Assembly (NCBI GenBank): GCA_047620505.1
Contig: JBLHKS010000017.1
Span: 1 to 58,039 of the forward strand
Direction of reading: 5' to 3'
From: JBLHKS01 sp047620505
GTDB taxonomy: Bacteria; Verrucomicrobiota; Verrucomicrobiia; Verrucomicrobiales; DEV007
DNA length: 58,039 nt
Position 1 is the first letter of the stretch; each line of letters begins with the position of its first letter. Made by a program: the position numbers and the translations under genes. Positions 24,136-32,074 of the stretch are shown here, piece by piece. The notes under the pieces are model-generated. The model made no database searches. It was not told the origin of the DNA and saw nothing but the letters and a program-made list of their open reading frames with translations.

Positions 24136-24921
24136 TCAAGCTCCTTTGCCCAATCCAGCATAATATGGCGCGATCCGCTGGGCGTGTTCGTCGTAGGCGG
24201 CCTCGAAAATCTCTGAGGCTCGCTCGCTGCCGATCACAGCGCTTGCTGTCAGGACTTTCGGCGGTTGTCCGGCGGCGACGAGGCGCTGGGCGACTTCGGC
24301 TTTGACCGAATTCACGAGGAGGCAGCCGCCAACGGTCGAACCGGGCGCGACCGGCGTTTCGAGCCCTTCGAGCGTGACCATCGCGTCGCCAACCGGAGCG
24401 CCGGTGTCGAGAACGAGGTCGGAAAAATCCGTCAGCTTTTTGCCGCTCGGATGTTTAGAGGAACTCGCGTCGGCGTGGAGCTTGCTTACGAGCCCGACGA
24501 CTCGAACTCCGCGCCGCTGGAATTCTTCGGCCATCTCGATCGGCACGATGTTCGAGCCACTCGACGAAATCACCAGAGCGCAGTCGCCGTCCTTGAGATC
24601 GAAATTGCGCAGGACGCGAGCCGCGAGCCCGGAGACGTTTTCGAGGAACATCGCCTGCCGCTGTCCGTTGGCCCCAACGACGAGGTTGTGAAACGTCAGT
24701 GACAGCTCAACAATCGGGTTAAATCCCGGGAACGAGCCGTAGCGCGGCCACATCTCCTCGACCATGATTCGCGAATGGCCGGAGCCGAAAACGTGGACCA
24801 TTTGGCCGGCGAGAATCGTCTCGGCGAACCAATCGGCGGCCTTGTGAATCGCCTCGGATTGGGCTTCGACGGTTTCGAGGATTTCGCGCGATTTGGCGAG
24901 GAAAGTTTGGCTTGGAGTCAT
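24136..24921 (-). CDS. SIS-domain sugar-phosphate binding protein
   Basis: A 261-residue protein of the UPF0309-like SIS group. Start ATG 24921 (MTPSQTFLAKSREILETVEA). The phosphosugar-binding fold shows HVFGSGHSRIMVEEM, the serine-rich loop ALVISSSGSN, and the DTGAPVGDA segment. SIS proteins bind and isomerise sugar phosphates or sense them. It is followed on the same strand by no further gene until rpsN, and it sits next to the ROK gene (73 bases). A joint role in phosphorylating and isomerising a sugar is plausible but inferred from position. Confidence 0.88.
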   Translation of the reverse strand: MTPSQTFLAKSREILETVEAQSEAIHKAADWFAETILAGQMVHVFGSGHSRIMVEEMWPRYGSFPGFNPIVELSLTFHNLVVGANGQRQAMFLENVSGLAARVLRNFDLKDGDCALVISSSGSNIVPIEMAEEFQRRGVRVVGLVSKLHADASSSKHPSGKKLTDFSDLVLDTGAPVGDAMVTLEGLETPVAPGSTVGGCLLVNSVKAEVAQRLVAAGQPPKVLTASAVIGSERASEIFEAAYDEHAQRIAPYYAGLGKGA

Positions 24922-24993
24922 GAGCGGTCGGATTCGGCTTCCACTGTGCACAGCTGGCGTGGAATTCCAGGATTCCTGCGTTCAAACCGCTCG

Positions 24994-25896
24994 CTACCAA
25001 TTTTCTTGAGCAAAATGAGCGCACCCGTAGCAGCCCGCCCATTCGCCCAGCTCCGCAGTCCGAATCTTGACCTGATGCCCGTTCGGGCGCCACTCGATCC
25101 GATGCAGATGCGCTTCGAGCGGATCGAACAGCGTCGAACCCGCTTTGGAAATCCCGCCGCCTAACACGATCACTTCTGGATCGAGCACGTCGATCAAACC
25201 GGTCAGCCCAACGGCGAGATTTTTGATCACGTCCGCCCACCAGACCTGCGGCGCGTCCTCTCCAGCGATCGCCTCTTCAACGAGGTCGCGCGTCGAGCTG
25301 AACCGTCCGTAAGTTCGTTTCTCGATCGTGCAGTCGCCGATTTTGTCTTCGAGACTTCCCGGCGTGTTCGTAATGCCGAGTTCTCCGTCCGGGTCCAGGC
25401 TGATGTGCCCGAGATGCCCGGCGCGGCCGATGTGCCCCGTTAACAATCGGCCGCCGGAAACGATCGCTCCGCCGACTCCAGTTCCTAACGTGAGCATAAA
25501 AACGTCATCCACACCGCGCGCAGCGCCCTGCCAGACTTCGCCCATCAGCGCAGCGTGGGCGTCGTTGAGCACGACCACCCGATCGCGGCCGAGTTGCTCC
25601 TGCCAGACGTGATTCTCAAGCCCTTCGAGCCGGCCCGGCATGAAGCGAATGCAGGTGTGCCCCTTGTCGGCGAGGCCAGGCGCGGACAGCCCGATTACGT
25701 CTGCGGTTACGCCGGTTTCCGCTTCGAGTTGATCCAGCAGCTGCTGGACGCCAACGGCGAAAGCGGGTTTGCCGTCTTCCTCCTCGCCGTCGCGAGTTGG
25801 CGAGGTCGCCCGAGCGATTTCGTCGCCGAGTTCGAGGTCAAAAGCCATCGCTTTGATGTTCGTGCCTCCAAGGTCGATGCCGATTCCGAGTTTCAT
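24994..25896 (-). CDS. ROK-family sugar kinase-like protein
   Basis: A 300-residue protein with the phosphate-1 motif GIDLGGTNIKAMA, the catalytic-type VLNDAHAALMGE, TLGTGVGGAIVSGG, GHLGHISL, and the C-terminal VIVLGGGISKAG. The normal ROK zinc site (CxCGxxGCxE) is replaced by GELGITNTPGSLED, so zinc-binding cysteines are missing. No DNA-binding HTH is present, which argues for a kinase, not a NagC-type repressor. Cytoplasmic. Probable substrate is a hexose or amino sugar. QQLLDQ is a palindrome copy (25735-25746). Confidence 0.88.
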   Translation of the reverse strand: MKLGIGIDLGGTNIKAMAFDLELGDEIARATSPTRDGEEEDGKPAFAVGVQQLLDQLEAETGVTADVIGLSAPGLADKGHTCIRFMPGRLEGLENHVWQEQLGRDRVVVLNDAHAALMGEVWQGAARGVDDVFMLTLGTGVGGAIVSGGRLLTGHIGRAGHLGHISLDPDGELGITNTPGSLEDKIGDCTIEKRTYGRFSSTRDLVEEAIAGEDAPQVWWADVIKNLAVGLTGLIDVLDPEVIVLGGGISKAGSTLFDPLEAHLHRIEWRPNGHQVKIRTAELGEWAGCYGCAHFAQENW

Positions 25897-25918
25897 TTGG
25901 GAAGTCTTAAGTGGAATT

Positions 25919-26719
25919 TTACAATTGGCCTTCGGTCACGCTCCAACCCCCGTCAACGGCGAGAACCTGACCGGTAACGAACTTTGATCGGCTGCCTAAC
26001 AAATACAAAACGGCTTCGTCGAGGTCGTTCGGCGTTCCAATTCGACCTCCGTCGAGAGGCTGCTTCGTGGCGACGAAATTCATGATGTCTTCGTTCGTTT
26101 GGGCACGCTCAGACATCGGCGTTTCGACAAGGGCGGGCGCGACGACATTGGCCCGAATATTCTGCTGCGCGTAGTAAGCCGCGATTGATTTGGTGAAGCC
26201 GAGCGCCGCGCTCTTCGTCGCTGCGTAGCCGTGTGAGGCGAAAAACGCGGGCGACGGGGAAAACCCTAACACGCTGCCCATGTTCAAGATCGAACCGCCC
26301 GAACCCTGCTCCAGCAGCTGCTGGACCGCCGCGCGATTGGAATAAATCAGCGAACTCAGATTGAGATCGCAGGTGAAACTCCAACCTTCGTCGGTGATTT
26401 CGTGAAGCGGCCCATCGCCTTTCGAACGTCCGCTGCCGCCCGCGACGTGGTAGAGGCCGTCCAGTTTTCCAAACGAATCCACCGCGAACGCGACGGCAGT
26501 TTTGGCCGTGTCAGGGTCGGCTGCATCGCCGGTCAGACCGCGGGCCGCGGAACCAAGCTCGCTCAACGCGCGATCGAGATTCGCTGGTGAGCGGCCTGCG
26601 ACGACGACGTTGGCTCCATTCGCGACGAGCGCCTTCGCTGCCGACAAACCGAGTCCGGCCGTTCCGCCGATAACGACAAAGGTGCGATTCAAAACGCCAA
26701 AGGGATCGGAATCCGGCAT
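25919..26719 (-). CDS. SDR-family oxidoreductase
   Basis: A 266-residue classical SDR with VIGGTAGLGLSAAKALVANG (cofactor loop), YHVAGGSGRSKGDG (NNAG replaced by VAGGS), LNMGSVLGFSP with the catalytic Ser, and HGYAATKSAALGFTKS (YxxxK). It ends VLAVDGGWSVTEGQL. It lies 22 bases upstream of the ROK gene on the same strand, so SDR-ROK-SIS may form one unit for a hexose derivative. AVQQLL is a palindrome copy (26312-26323). Confidence 0.92.
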   Translation of the reverse strand: MPDSDPFGVLNRTFVVIGGTAGLGLSAAKALVANGANVVVAGRSPANLDRALSELGSAARGLTGDAADPDTAKTAVAFAVDSFGKLDGLYHVAGGSGRSKGDGPLHEITDEGWSFTCDLNLSSLIYSNRAAVQQLLEQGSGGSILNMGSVLGFSPSPAFFASHGYAATKSAALGFTKSIAAYYAQQNIRANVVAPALVETPMSERAQTNEDIMNFVATKQPLDGGRIGTPNDLDEAVLYLLGSRSKFVTGQVLAVDGGWSVTEGQL

Positions 26720-26857
26720 GCTCGCAACTTTAACGCGCTTTCAACGGAGGCAAAGCTCGAATCAATCGGCATTCCGAAAAGTGTCGTCGAATCGATCCAG
26801 CAAGACGCCTTGGTCGATGCTTGACGCCGCTTCAACCTCCGCCTCAGTAGTCGGGCC

Positions 26858-28489
26858 ATGTCCGAAACCGCCCACGACGAAGACCGAAGCTCTGAACGCA
26901 GTCTGACGTCGAAAATCGGTCTTGCCCTCGGCCCGGCGCTCTTTTTGAGCATCCTGCTTTTCTGCAATTTCGATTCGCCTCCGCCTGCAGATCCGCCGGA
27001 AGGCTTCAAGCCGACTCACATCACTGCGATGGCCGCAGTTGCGATTCTGATGGCTGTCTGGTGGATCACGAACGCGATTCCGTTGGCCGCGACAGCTCTC
27101 CTACCGCTCGTGCTCTACCCTGCGCTTGGGATCGAATCAACCAAGGCGATCGCGCCGGTTTACACGAACGATATCATTTTCCTCTTCCTTGGTGGCTTCA
27201 TGATCGCGCTCGCGATGGAGCGCTGGGGGCTGCACAAACGCATTGCGCTCGGCATCATTCGGGCTGTCGGCGGCGGCCCGTCGAGACTGGTTTTGAGCTT
27301 CATGCTGGCGACGGCATTTCTTTCGATGTGGATTTCGAACACGGCGACGTCGATCATGATGTTGGCGATCGGCTTGGCGATCATCAAGGCGGAGGAGGCT
27401 GCGTTTGGCGTCGAAAAGACGAAGAATCTCAGCGTGGCGCTTCTGTTGGGAATCGCCTACGCCGCCAGCATCGGCGGGATCGCAACTTTGGTCGGCACGC
27501 CACCAAACATCTCGTTCGCCCGGCTTTTTACGCAGTTTTTTCCGGAAGCTGAGGAAATTTCGTTCGGCCGATGGATCCTTTTCGGTCTGCCCATTACGGT
27601 TGTGATGCTCGCGATTGCCTGGTTCATGCTAACGCGAGTCTTCTTCAAATCACCAGCCGACTTGGAGCTATCAACGGACGTGATCGAGACCGAGCGCAAG
27701 AAGCTGGGATCAATCAAATTTGAAGAGATCGTCGTCCTCATCGTTTTCATCCTGACAGCCGTTCTCTGGGTGTTCCGGAAAACCCTAACGTTTGGCAAAA
27801 ATGAAGCCGGGGATGACAGCGCCTTCAAGATTCAAGGCTGGTCGGACCTGTTCGAAAATGGTCCGCTGTTCGTCGACGGAACGATCGCGATCATGATGGC
27901 GCTGATCCTTTTTCTCGTCCCGGTTCGCAGTCCGCAAACCGGGCCGAAGAAGTTTTCAGGCGTGCTAGACGGCGAGGTTTTTAAACATTTGCCCTGGCAC
28001 ATCATCCTGCTGTTTGGCGGTGGATTTGCGTTGGCCAAAGGCTTTCAAATTTCGGGGCTCTCCGAGTTTGTCGGATCCGGTTTTAAGGATTTGAAGGGCG
28101 TTGAAATGATCCTCATCATTTCGATTGTCTGTTTCGCTCTCACATTTTTGACCGAGCTGACTTCGAACCTCGCCACGACCGAAATGATCATGCCGATTCT
28201 GGCAGGAGCCGCGGTAACGATGGAAATCAATCCGCTCCTCTTGATGGTCCCCGCCGCCGTTTCAGCCTCTTGCGCGTTCATGATGCCCGTGGCGACTCCT
28301 CCGAACGCAGTTGTTTTTGCTAGTGGCAGGATCAAGATCGGCCAGATGGTTCGAGTCGGGATTGTGCTCAATTTGATCGGAGTTGCCGTAATCACTTTGT
28401 TGTTCTTCACGATTGGCCGTGCGGTGTTTCAGATCGAACCTGGCCAGCCCGAATGGGCACGCGAAATCAGCACAGGAAGTGAGGAATGA
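26858..28489 (+). CDS. DASS/SLC13-family sodium-coupled transporter
   Basis: A 543-residue membrane protein of the divalent anion:sodium symporter family, with about 12 helices. Both SNT-type signature motifs are present: SMWISNTATSIMML in the first half and ELTSNLATTEMIMP (SNL variant) in the second, marking the inverted-repeat fold that binds sodium and a dicarboxylate or sulfate. A mid-protein hydrophilic loop contains FRKTLTFGKNEAGDD. It probably imports C4-dicarboxylates, citrate or sulfate. The last residues overlap the cupin gene (ATGA at 28486-28489). Confidence 0.92.
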   Translation: MSETAHDEDRSSERSLTSKIGLALGPALFLSILLFCNFDSPPPADPPEGFKPTHITAMAAVAILMAVWWITNAIPLAATALLPLVLYPALGIESTKAIAPVYTNDIIFLFLGGFMIALAMERWGLHKRIALGIIRAVGGGPSRLVLSFMLATAFLSMWISNTATSIMMLAIGLAIIKAEEAAFGVEKTKNLSVALLLGIAYAASIGGIATLVGTPPNISFARLFTQFFPEAEEISFGRWILFGLPITVVMLAIAWFMLTRVFFKSPADLELSTDVIETERKKLGSIKFEEIVVLIVFILTAVLWVFRKTLTFGKNEAGDDSAFKIQGWSDLFENGPLFVDGTIAIMMALILFLVPVRSPQTGPKKFSGVLDGEVFKHLPWHIILLFGGGFALAKGFQISGLSEFVGSGFKDLKGVEMILIISIVCFALTFLTELTSNLATTEMIMPILAGAAVTMEINPLLLMVPAAVSASCAFMMPVATPPNAVVFASGRIKIGQMVRVGIVLNLIGVAVITLLFFTIGRAVFQIEPGQPEWAREISTGSEE

Positions 28490-28803
28490 GTTCGAATCTC
28501 TTTGCGAATCTCTCCCAGCAGCTGCCGGAGGAGTTGATCGAGACTCTTGCTGAATCCGGTGGCACGCGAATCGAGCGAATTGTCTCGCGTGGGCATCGCT
28601 CGCCAGACGAATTCTGGTACGATCAGGATCGGGACGAGTTTGTGGTGCTCATGTCAGGCTCCGCCAAGGTGATGATCGAGGGCGAAGACGAAGCGCGGGT
28701 TCTCAAGCCAGGCGATTGGCTCATCATTCCGGCTCACAAGCGGCATCGAGTTGAATCGACGTCGGCTGAGGAAGAAACGGTATGGCTGGCGGTTCATTTC
28801 TGA
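28486..28803 (+). CDS. Small cupin-domain protein
   Basis: A 105-residue single-domain cupin with DEFWYDQDRDEFVVLMSGSA (first cupin motif, where E and H/Y ligands are partly replaced), KPGDWLIIPAHKRHRVE (second motif, with the H of PAHKRH), and a C-terminal strand WLAVHF. Overlap with the transporter gene shows coupling. Possible roles are binding a small acid or metal, or sensing. A near copy of the palindrome (CAGCAGCTGCCG) encodes SQQLPEE at 28516. Confidence 0.85.
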   Translation: MSSNLFANLSQQLPEELIETLAESGGTRIERIVSRGHRSPDEFWYDQDRDEFVVLMSGSAKVMIEGEDEARVLKPGDWLIIPAHKRHRVESTSAEEETVWLAVHF

Positions 28804-28855
28804 GATTCGTCTACTCCGCCGCTCGCTGACGGCGGATTGCCTGTTCGAACCTCGA

Positions 28856-29482
28856 TCAGACTAAGCCCAAATGCTTCAGCGCGGCTTCCGAGGCACCTGG
28901 GTAAACGCCCAGGGCGACGTTGCCGATGTAGCCGAGATCCGCGCGGCCTTCCGGCGTCGTGTAAAAGCCGCCCATCACGAGTTGGCGGAAGCGGTTGAAG
29001 AATTTCGCGGCTTCGCGGTCGCCAGCAGCTGCTGAGCCGGAGTCCGCGATTCGATCGCAGATTTTCGTGCGCTCGGCGTCCGTTGCGGCGGCGAAATCCA
29101 GCTCGCCGTTCAGCCAGGCGAGGCCTTTGCGGACCAACGCTGCGTCTTTCTGATTATCTTCGTAAGGCGCGCTCGTCCACTCAACGATGAAGTCGGGCAC
29201 GCCGACTTCGCTGGCCGCGGGCGACTTTTCATCGGCAGGCAAAATCACATCGCAGAGCGCGGTGACGGTTTTGATTTCCGCGTCGCTCAGGAACGGCTTC
29301 CAGTTTTCGTGATACTTTGGATCGAACAGATTCGGATCCGTCGCGGTCTCGCGGGGTGAGGAGTTCGCGAGCTCGGCAAGCGGCGAGTCGTCTTCAACCT
29401 GGGCGAAGCCGGAGAATCCCGCGAGCGCTCCTGACGAGGCCAGAAGTTTCAAAACGCGGCGGCGATGAATGTTGATTGGCAT
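28856..29482 (-). CDS. Gluconate 2-dehydrogenase subunit 3-like protein
   Basis: A 208-residue protein of the small-subunit family (PF13618) that partners GMC-type flavin dehydrogenases. It begins MPINIHRRRVLKLLASSGAL, a Tat-like signal with R-R-R. The conserved body contains TALCDVILPADEKSPAASEVGVP and FFNRFRQLVMGGFYTTPEGR. The subunit stabilises and helps export its catalytic partner, encoded 11 bases upstream at 29494. The AAAG insertion near residue 140 comes from a palindrome copy (29033-29044). Confidence 0.88.
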   Translation of the reverse strand: MPINIHRRRVLKLLASSGALAGFSGFAQVEDDSPLAELANSSPRETATDPNLFDPKYHENWKPFLSDAEIKTVTALCDVILPADEKSPAASEVGVPDFIVEWTSAPYEDNQKDAALVRKGLAWLNGELDFAAATDAERTKICDRIADSGSAAAGDREAAKFFNRFRQLVMGGFYTTPEGRADLGYIGNVALGVYPGASEAALKHLGLV

Positions 29483-29493
29483 AGGATAAAAAG

Positions 29494-31287
29494 TTAGATG
29501 TTTTGAGCCTTCAACTCGCCCTTCATGTGCTCGGCGGCGCGCCAGGCGAGCGCGAGAATCGTGAGCGTGCAGTTTTTGTCCGGGCTGGAAACGAAACTCC
29601 CTCCATCGGTAACGTAGAGATTGGGAACGTCCCAGCTTTGGCAGTAGCCGTTGAGGACCGAGTCCGCTTTTTTCGATCCCATCCGCGCCGTTCCGACCTC
29701 GTGGATGATCTCGCCAGGCCTGTAAATCGCGTCCTCGCCGCGTTCGGCGACTTTGCCCTGAAGCTTGCCGCCCATCGACTCGATGATCCCGGCAAACGTC
29801 TTCTGCATGTGGACGGCCTGCTTCAATTCGTGGTCGCTCCATTTCCAGTGGAACTTCAGCGTCGGAATCCCGAATTTGTCCTTCGCGCCGCTTGGATCAA
29901 TCTCGCAAAAACTGTTTTCGTTCGGGATCATTTCGCCCCTGCCCGAGAAACTGAGAAAGCTCCCGAAGTACCGCCGCGCTTCTTCTTTGAGCCGCTTGCC
30001 GTAGGCTCCGCCAGTCAGGCCAGGCACTTGATTCATCGAGCCGAATGACGGCATTTTCTGGCCGCCGCCAAACTCGATGTGGTAACCGCGAGCGAAATCC
30101 ATCTTGCCTGCGAGCTGCTCGCTGTACTTCCACCAGGGCACGTACATGTGGAGCCCGGAAACGCCGTCTTCGTTGTAGCGCGGCGTGTTTTCCATCGCTG
30201 GAATCTGGCCGGCCAACTTCGCGCCGACAGTGTCCATCAGATATTTGCCGAGCAATCCGGATGAATTCGCAACGCCGTCCGGAAACTGGTTGCTCTTCGA
30301 GTTAAGCAGGATTCTCGCCGATTCACAGGCGCTCGCCGCGAGCACAACGACTCGTGCTTTCGCATAGCGATCTTCGCCCGTTTCCTTGTCGACGTAGTGA
30401 ACGCCAGTTGCCTTGCCGTCCGCGTTTGTCGTGACTTCGCGGACCATCGCGTCCGTCATCACATCGAGGTTACCCGTCCAGACGGCAGGCGGGATCAGCA
30501 CGGTCGTTGACTGAAAATTCGCGCGAATCGAGCAGCCCCAACCGCATGGAGTTGCGTAAAAACAGGGCGCGCGAGTTTTGACGTGTCGGCTCAAATATTT
30601 CGCGTTCGGATTGTCCGGATGCAGCCGCTGAACGAGCTTCACGGGATCCTGAAGTTGAGTCATGATCGCCCGGTGAACCGGAATCACGGGCACGCCCAAA
30701 CCCTTCGCGTGTTTCTGAACGAGCAACTCGTAAGCCCTCGGCGCAGGCGGCGCTTGCAGAGTTCCGTTGCGGGAATCAGGCGTGTTCTCCAAGCCTTCAT
30801 TCGTTCCAAAGACGCCGATTAAATCTTCGACTCGATCGTACCACGGCTCCAGGTCTTCGTAAGAAATCGGCCAGTCAAAACCCAGTCCATCGCGGCTCTT
30901 TGGCTTGAAATCGTAAGGCCCCATCCGCAGCGAAATCCGTCCCCAGTGATTCGTCCGTCCGCCTAACATTCGCGCACGCCACCACATGAAATCCGTGCCT
31001 TCCGCGCTCGAATACGGCTCGCCCGGAACCTGCCAACCGCCGTCCACAGTCGAATCGTAAAATCCAAACGGTTTGTCCGGCGTCCCGTTTCCACGCAGCG
31101 GAGCCTGCTCAGGAGTCCGAAACATCGGCGTCTCGGTGGCTGGCGTGTAATTTCGGCCGGCCTCTAACATGAGCACCTTGACCCCGTCCATCGCCAACGC
31201 GTAAGCCGTCATCGCGCCCGCGGCGCCGGAGCCGACCACGACGACGTCGTACTCTGATTGGGTTTTCTTTCGTGTTATGAGAGGCAC
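29494..31287 (-). CDS. GMC-family flavin oxidoreductase (catalytic subunit)
   Basis: A protein of about 597 residues. No ATG is available near the N-terminus: GTG 31287 (giving MPLITRKKTQSEYDVVVVGSG, split here: then GAAGAMTAYALAMDG) is preferred, and TTG 31317 is an alternative. The FAD-binding motif VVVGSGAAGAMTAYALAM is present, with GGRTNHWGRISLRM and the C-terminal VTDGGSFVSSPDKNCTLTI segment carrying the GMC signature. The HEVGTARMGSKK motif holds the His/Asn catalytic pair region. It oxidises a sugar or alcohol, with electrons going to the quinone pool. It is periplasmic through its subunit-3 partner downstream. Confidence 0.9.
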   Translation of the reverse strand: MPLITRKKTQSEYDVVVVGSGAAGAMTAYALAMDGVKVLMLEAGRNYTPATETPMFRTPEQAPLRGNGTPDKPFGFYDSTVDGGWQVPGEPYSSAEGTDFMWWRARMLGGRTNHWGRISLRMGPYDFKPKSRDGLGFDWPISYEDLEPWYDRVEDLIGVFGTNEGLENTPDSRNGTLQAPPAPRAYELLVQKHAKGLGVPVIPVHRAIMTQLQDPVKLVQRLHPDNPNAKYLSRHVKTRAPCFYATPCGWGCSIRANFQSTTVLIPPAVWTGNLDVMTDAMVREVTTNADGKATGVHYVDKETGEDRYAKARVVVLAASACESARILLNSKSNQFPDGVANSSGLLGKYLMDTVGAKLAGQIPAMENTPRYNEDGVSGLHMYVPWWKYSEQLAGKMDFARGYHIEFGGGQKMPSFGSMNQVPGLTGGAYGKRLKEEARRYFGSFLSFSGRGEMIPNENSFCEIDPSGAKDKFGIPTLKFHWKWSDHELKQAVHMQKTFAGIIESMGGKLQGKVAERGEDAIYRPGEIIHEVGTARMGSKKADSVLNGYCQSWDVPNLYVTDGGSFVSSPDKNCTLTILALAWRAAEHMKGELKAQNI

Positions 31288-31393
31288 AATCGGAATCTGC
31301 CGCGCGATTTTGACCAATCAAGGATTGAATCCGAACCGAAATCTGACAGACTTGGCGGCCTTGATCCCGACTATTAAACTTGCTGAAACCCGA

Positions 31394-32041
31394 ATGCCCG
31401 ACGGCACGCTTTACGCGCTGCACGAGCACGACGGCGTCTACTCGATTCGTTTCAACGGCGAGCCGCTGATGAGCTCGTCGTGGACGAATTCCGAACTCAT
31501 TCTTGCCGATGAGGGCTGCCGATTTCAGAAGCCGATCAAAGCTCCTCGCGTTCTGATCGGCGGCTTAGGATTGGGATTCAGCCTTCGGCGCGTTCTGGAG
31601 TTAGTCGGTCCGAAAGCCAAGGTCTGTGTCGCTGAATTGTTGCCGGAAGCGATCGCGTGGAACCGCGAATTTCTCGGCCATATCAATGGGCAGCTGCTGG
31701 ACGAGGATCGGGTCGAAGTTTTCACTGGCGATGTCTTCGATTGCATCCGGCAGCGCGGCCCGTCGCACTTCAATTCGATTCTTCTCGACACGGACAACGG
31801 TCCGTCGGCGTTGGTTCAGCCCGGAAATTCCCGCCTCTACGATCCGCGCGGCCTGACGATGATTTACGATTCGCTCAAGCCTGGCGGCCGGGTTTCGTTC
31901 TGGGCGTCCGATCCGGAGCCGAAGTTTCCAAAGGAACTTCGCAAGGCCGGGTTTGAAGTCGAAGAACTTCCGGCCAAGGCTTACGAAAGCGCTAAGCGAT
32001 TCGCTCACCGAATTTACACGGGAGCGAAGCGCGGGAACTGA
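31394..32041 (+). CDS. Spermidine-synthase-like SAM-dependent protein
   Basis: A 215-residue protein resembling polyamine-synthase-fold methyltransferases. RVLIGGLGLGFSLRRVLEL is motif I of the SAM or decarboxy-SAM pocket, KVCVAELLPEAIAWNRE follows, and ILLDTDNGPSALVQ is the later D-rich segment. The frame is open upstream to 31277. ATG 31394 (MPDGTLYALHEHDGVYSIRF) gives a clean start, although TTG 31361 would add IPTIKLAETR, which looks conserved. It diverges from the GMC gene, sharing the 31287-31394 region. Substrate unknown. Confidence 0.75.
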   Translation: MPDGTLYALHEHDGVYSIRFNGEPLMSSSWTNSELILADEGCRFQKPIKAPRVLIGGLGLGFSLRRVLELVGPKAKVCVAELLPEAIAWNREFLGHINGQLLDEDRVEVFTGDVFDCIRQRGPSHFNSILLDTDNGPSALVQPGNSRLYDPRGLTMIYDSLKPGGRVSFWASDPEPKFPKELRKAGFEVEELPAKAYESAKRFAHRIYTGAKRGN

Positions 32042-32074
32042 CTTCAGCGAGGCGGTCGGGAAGAAAAAAGCAGC

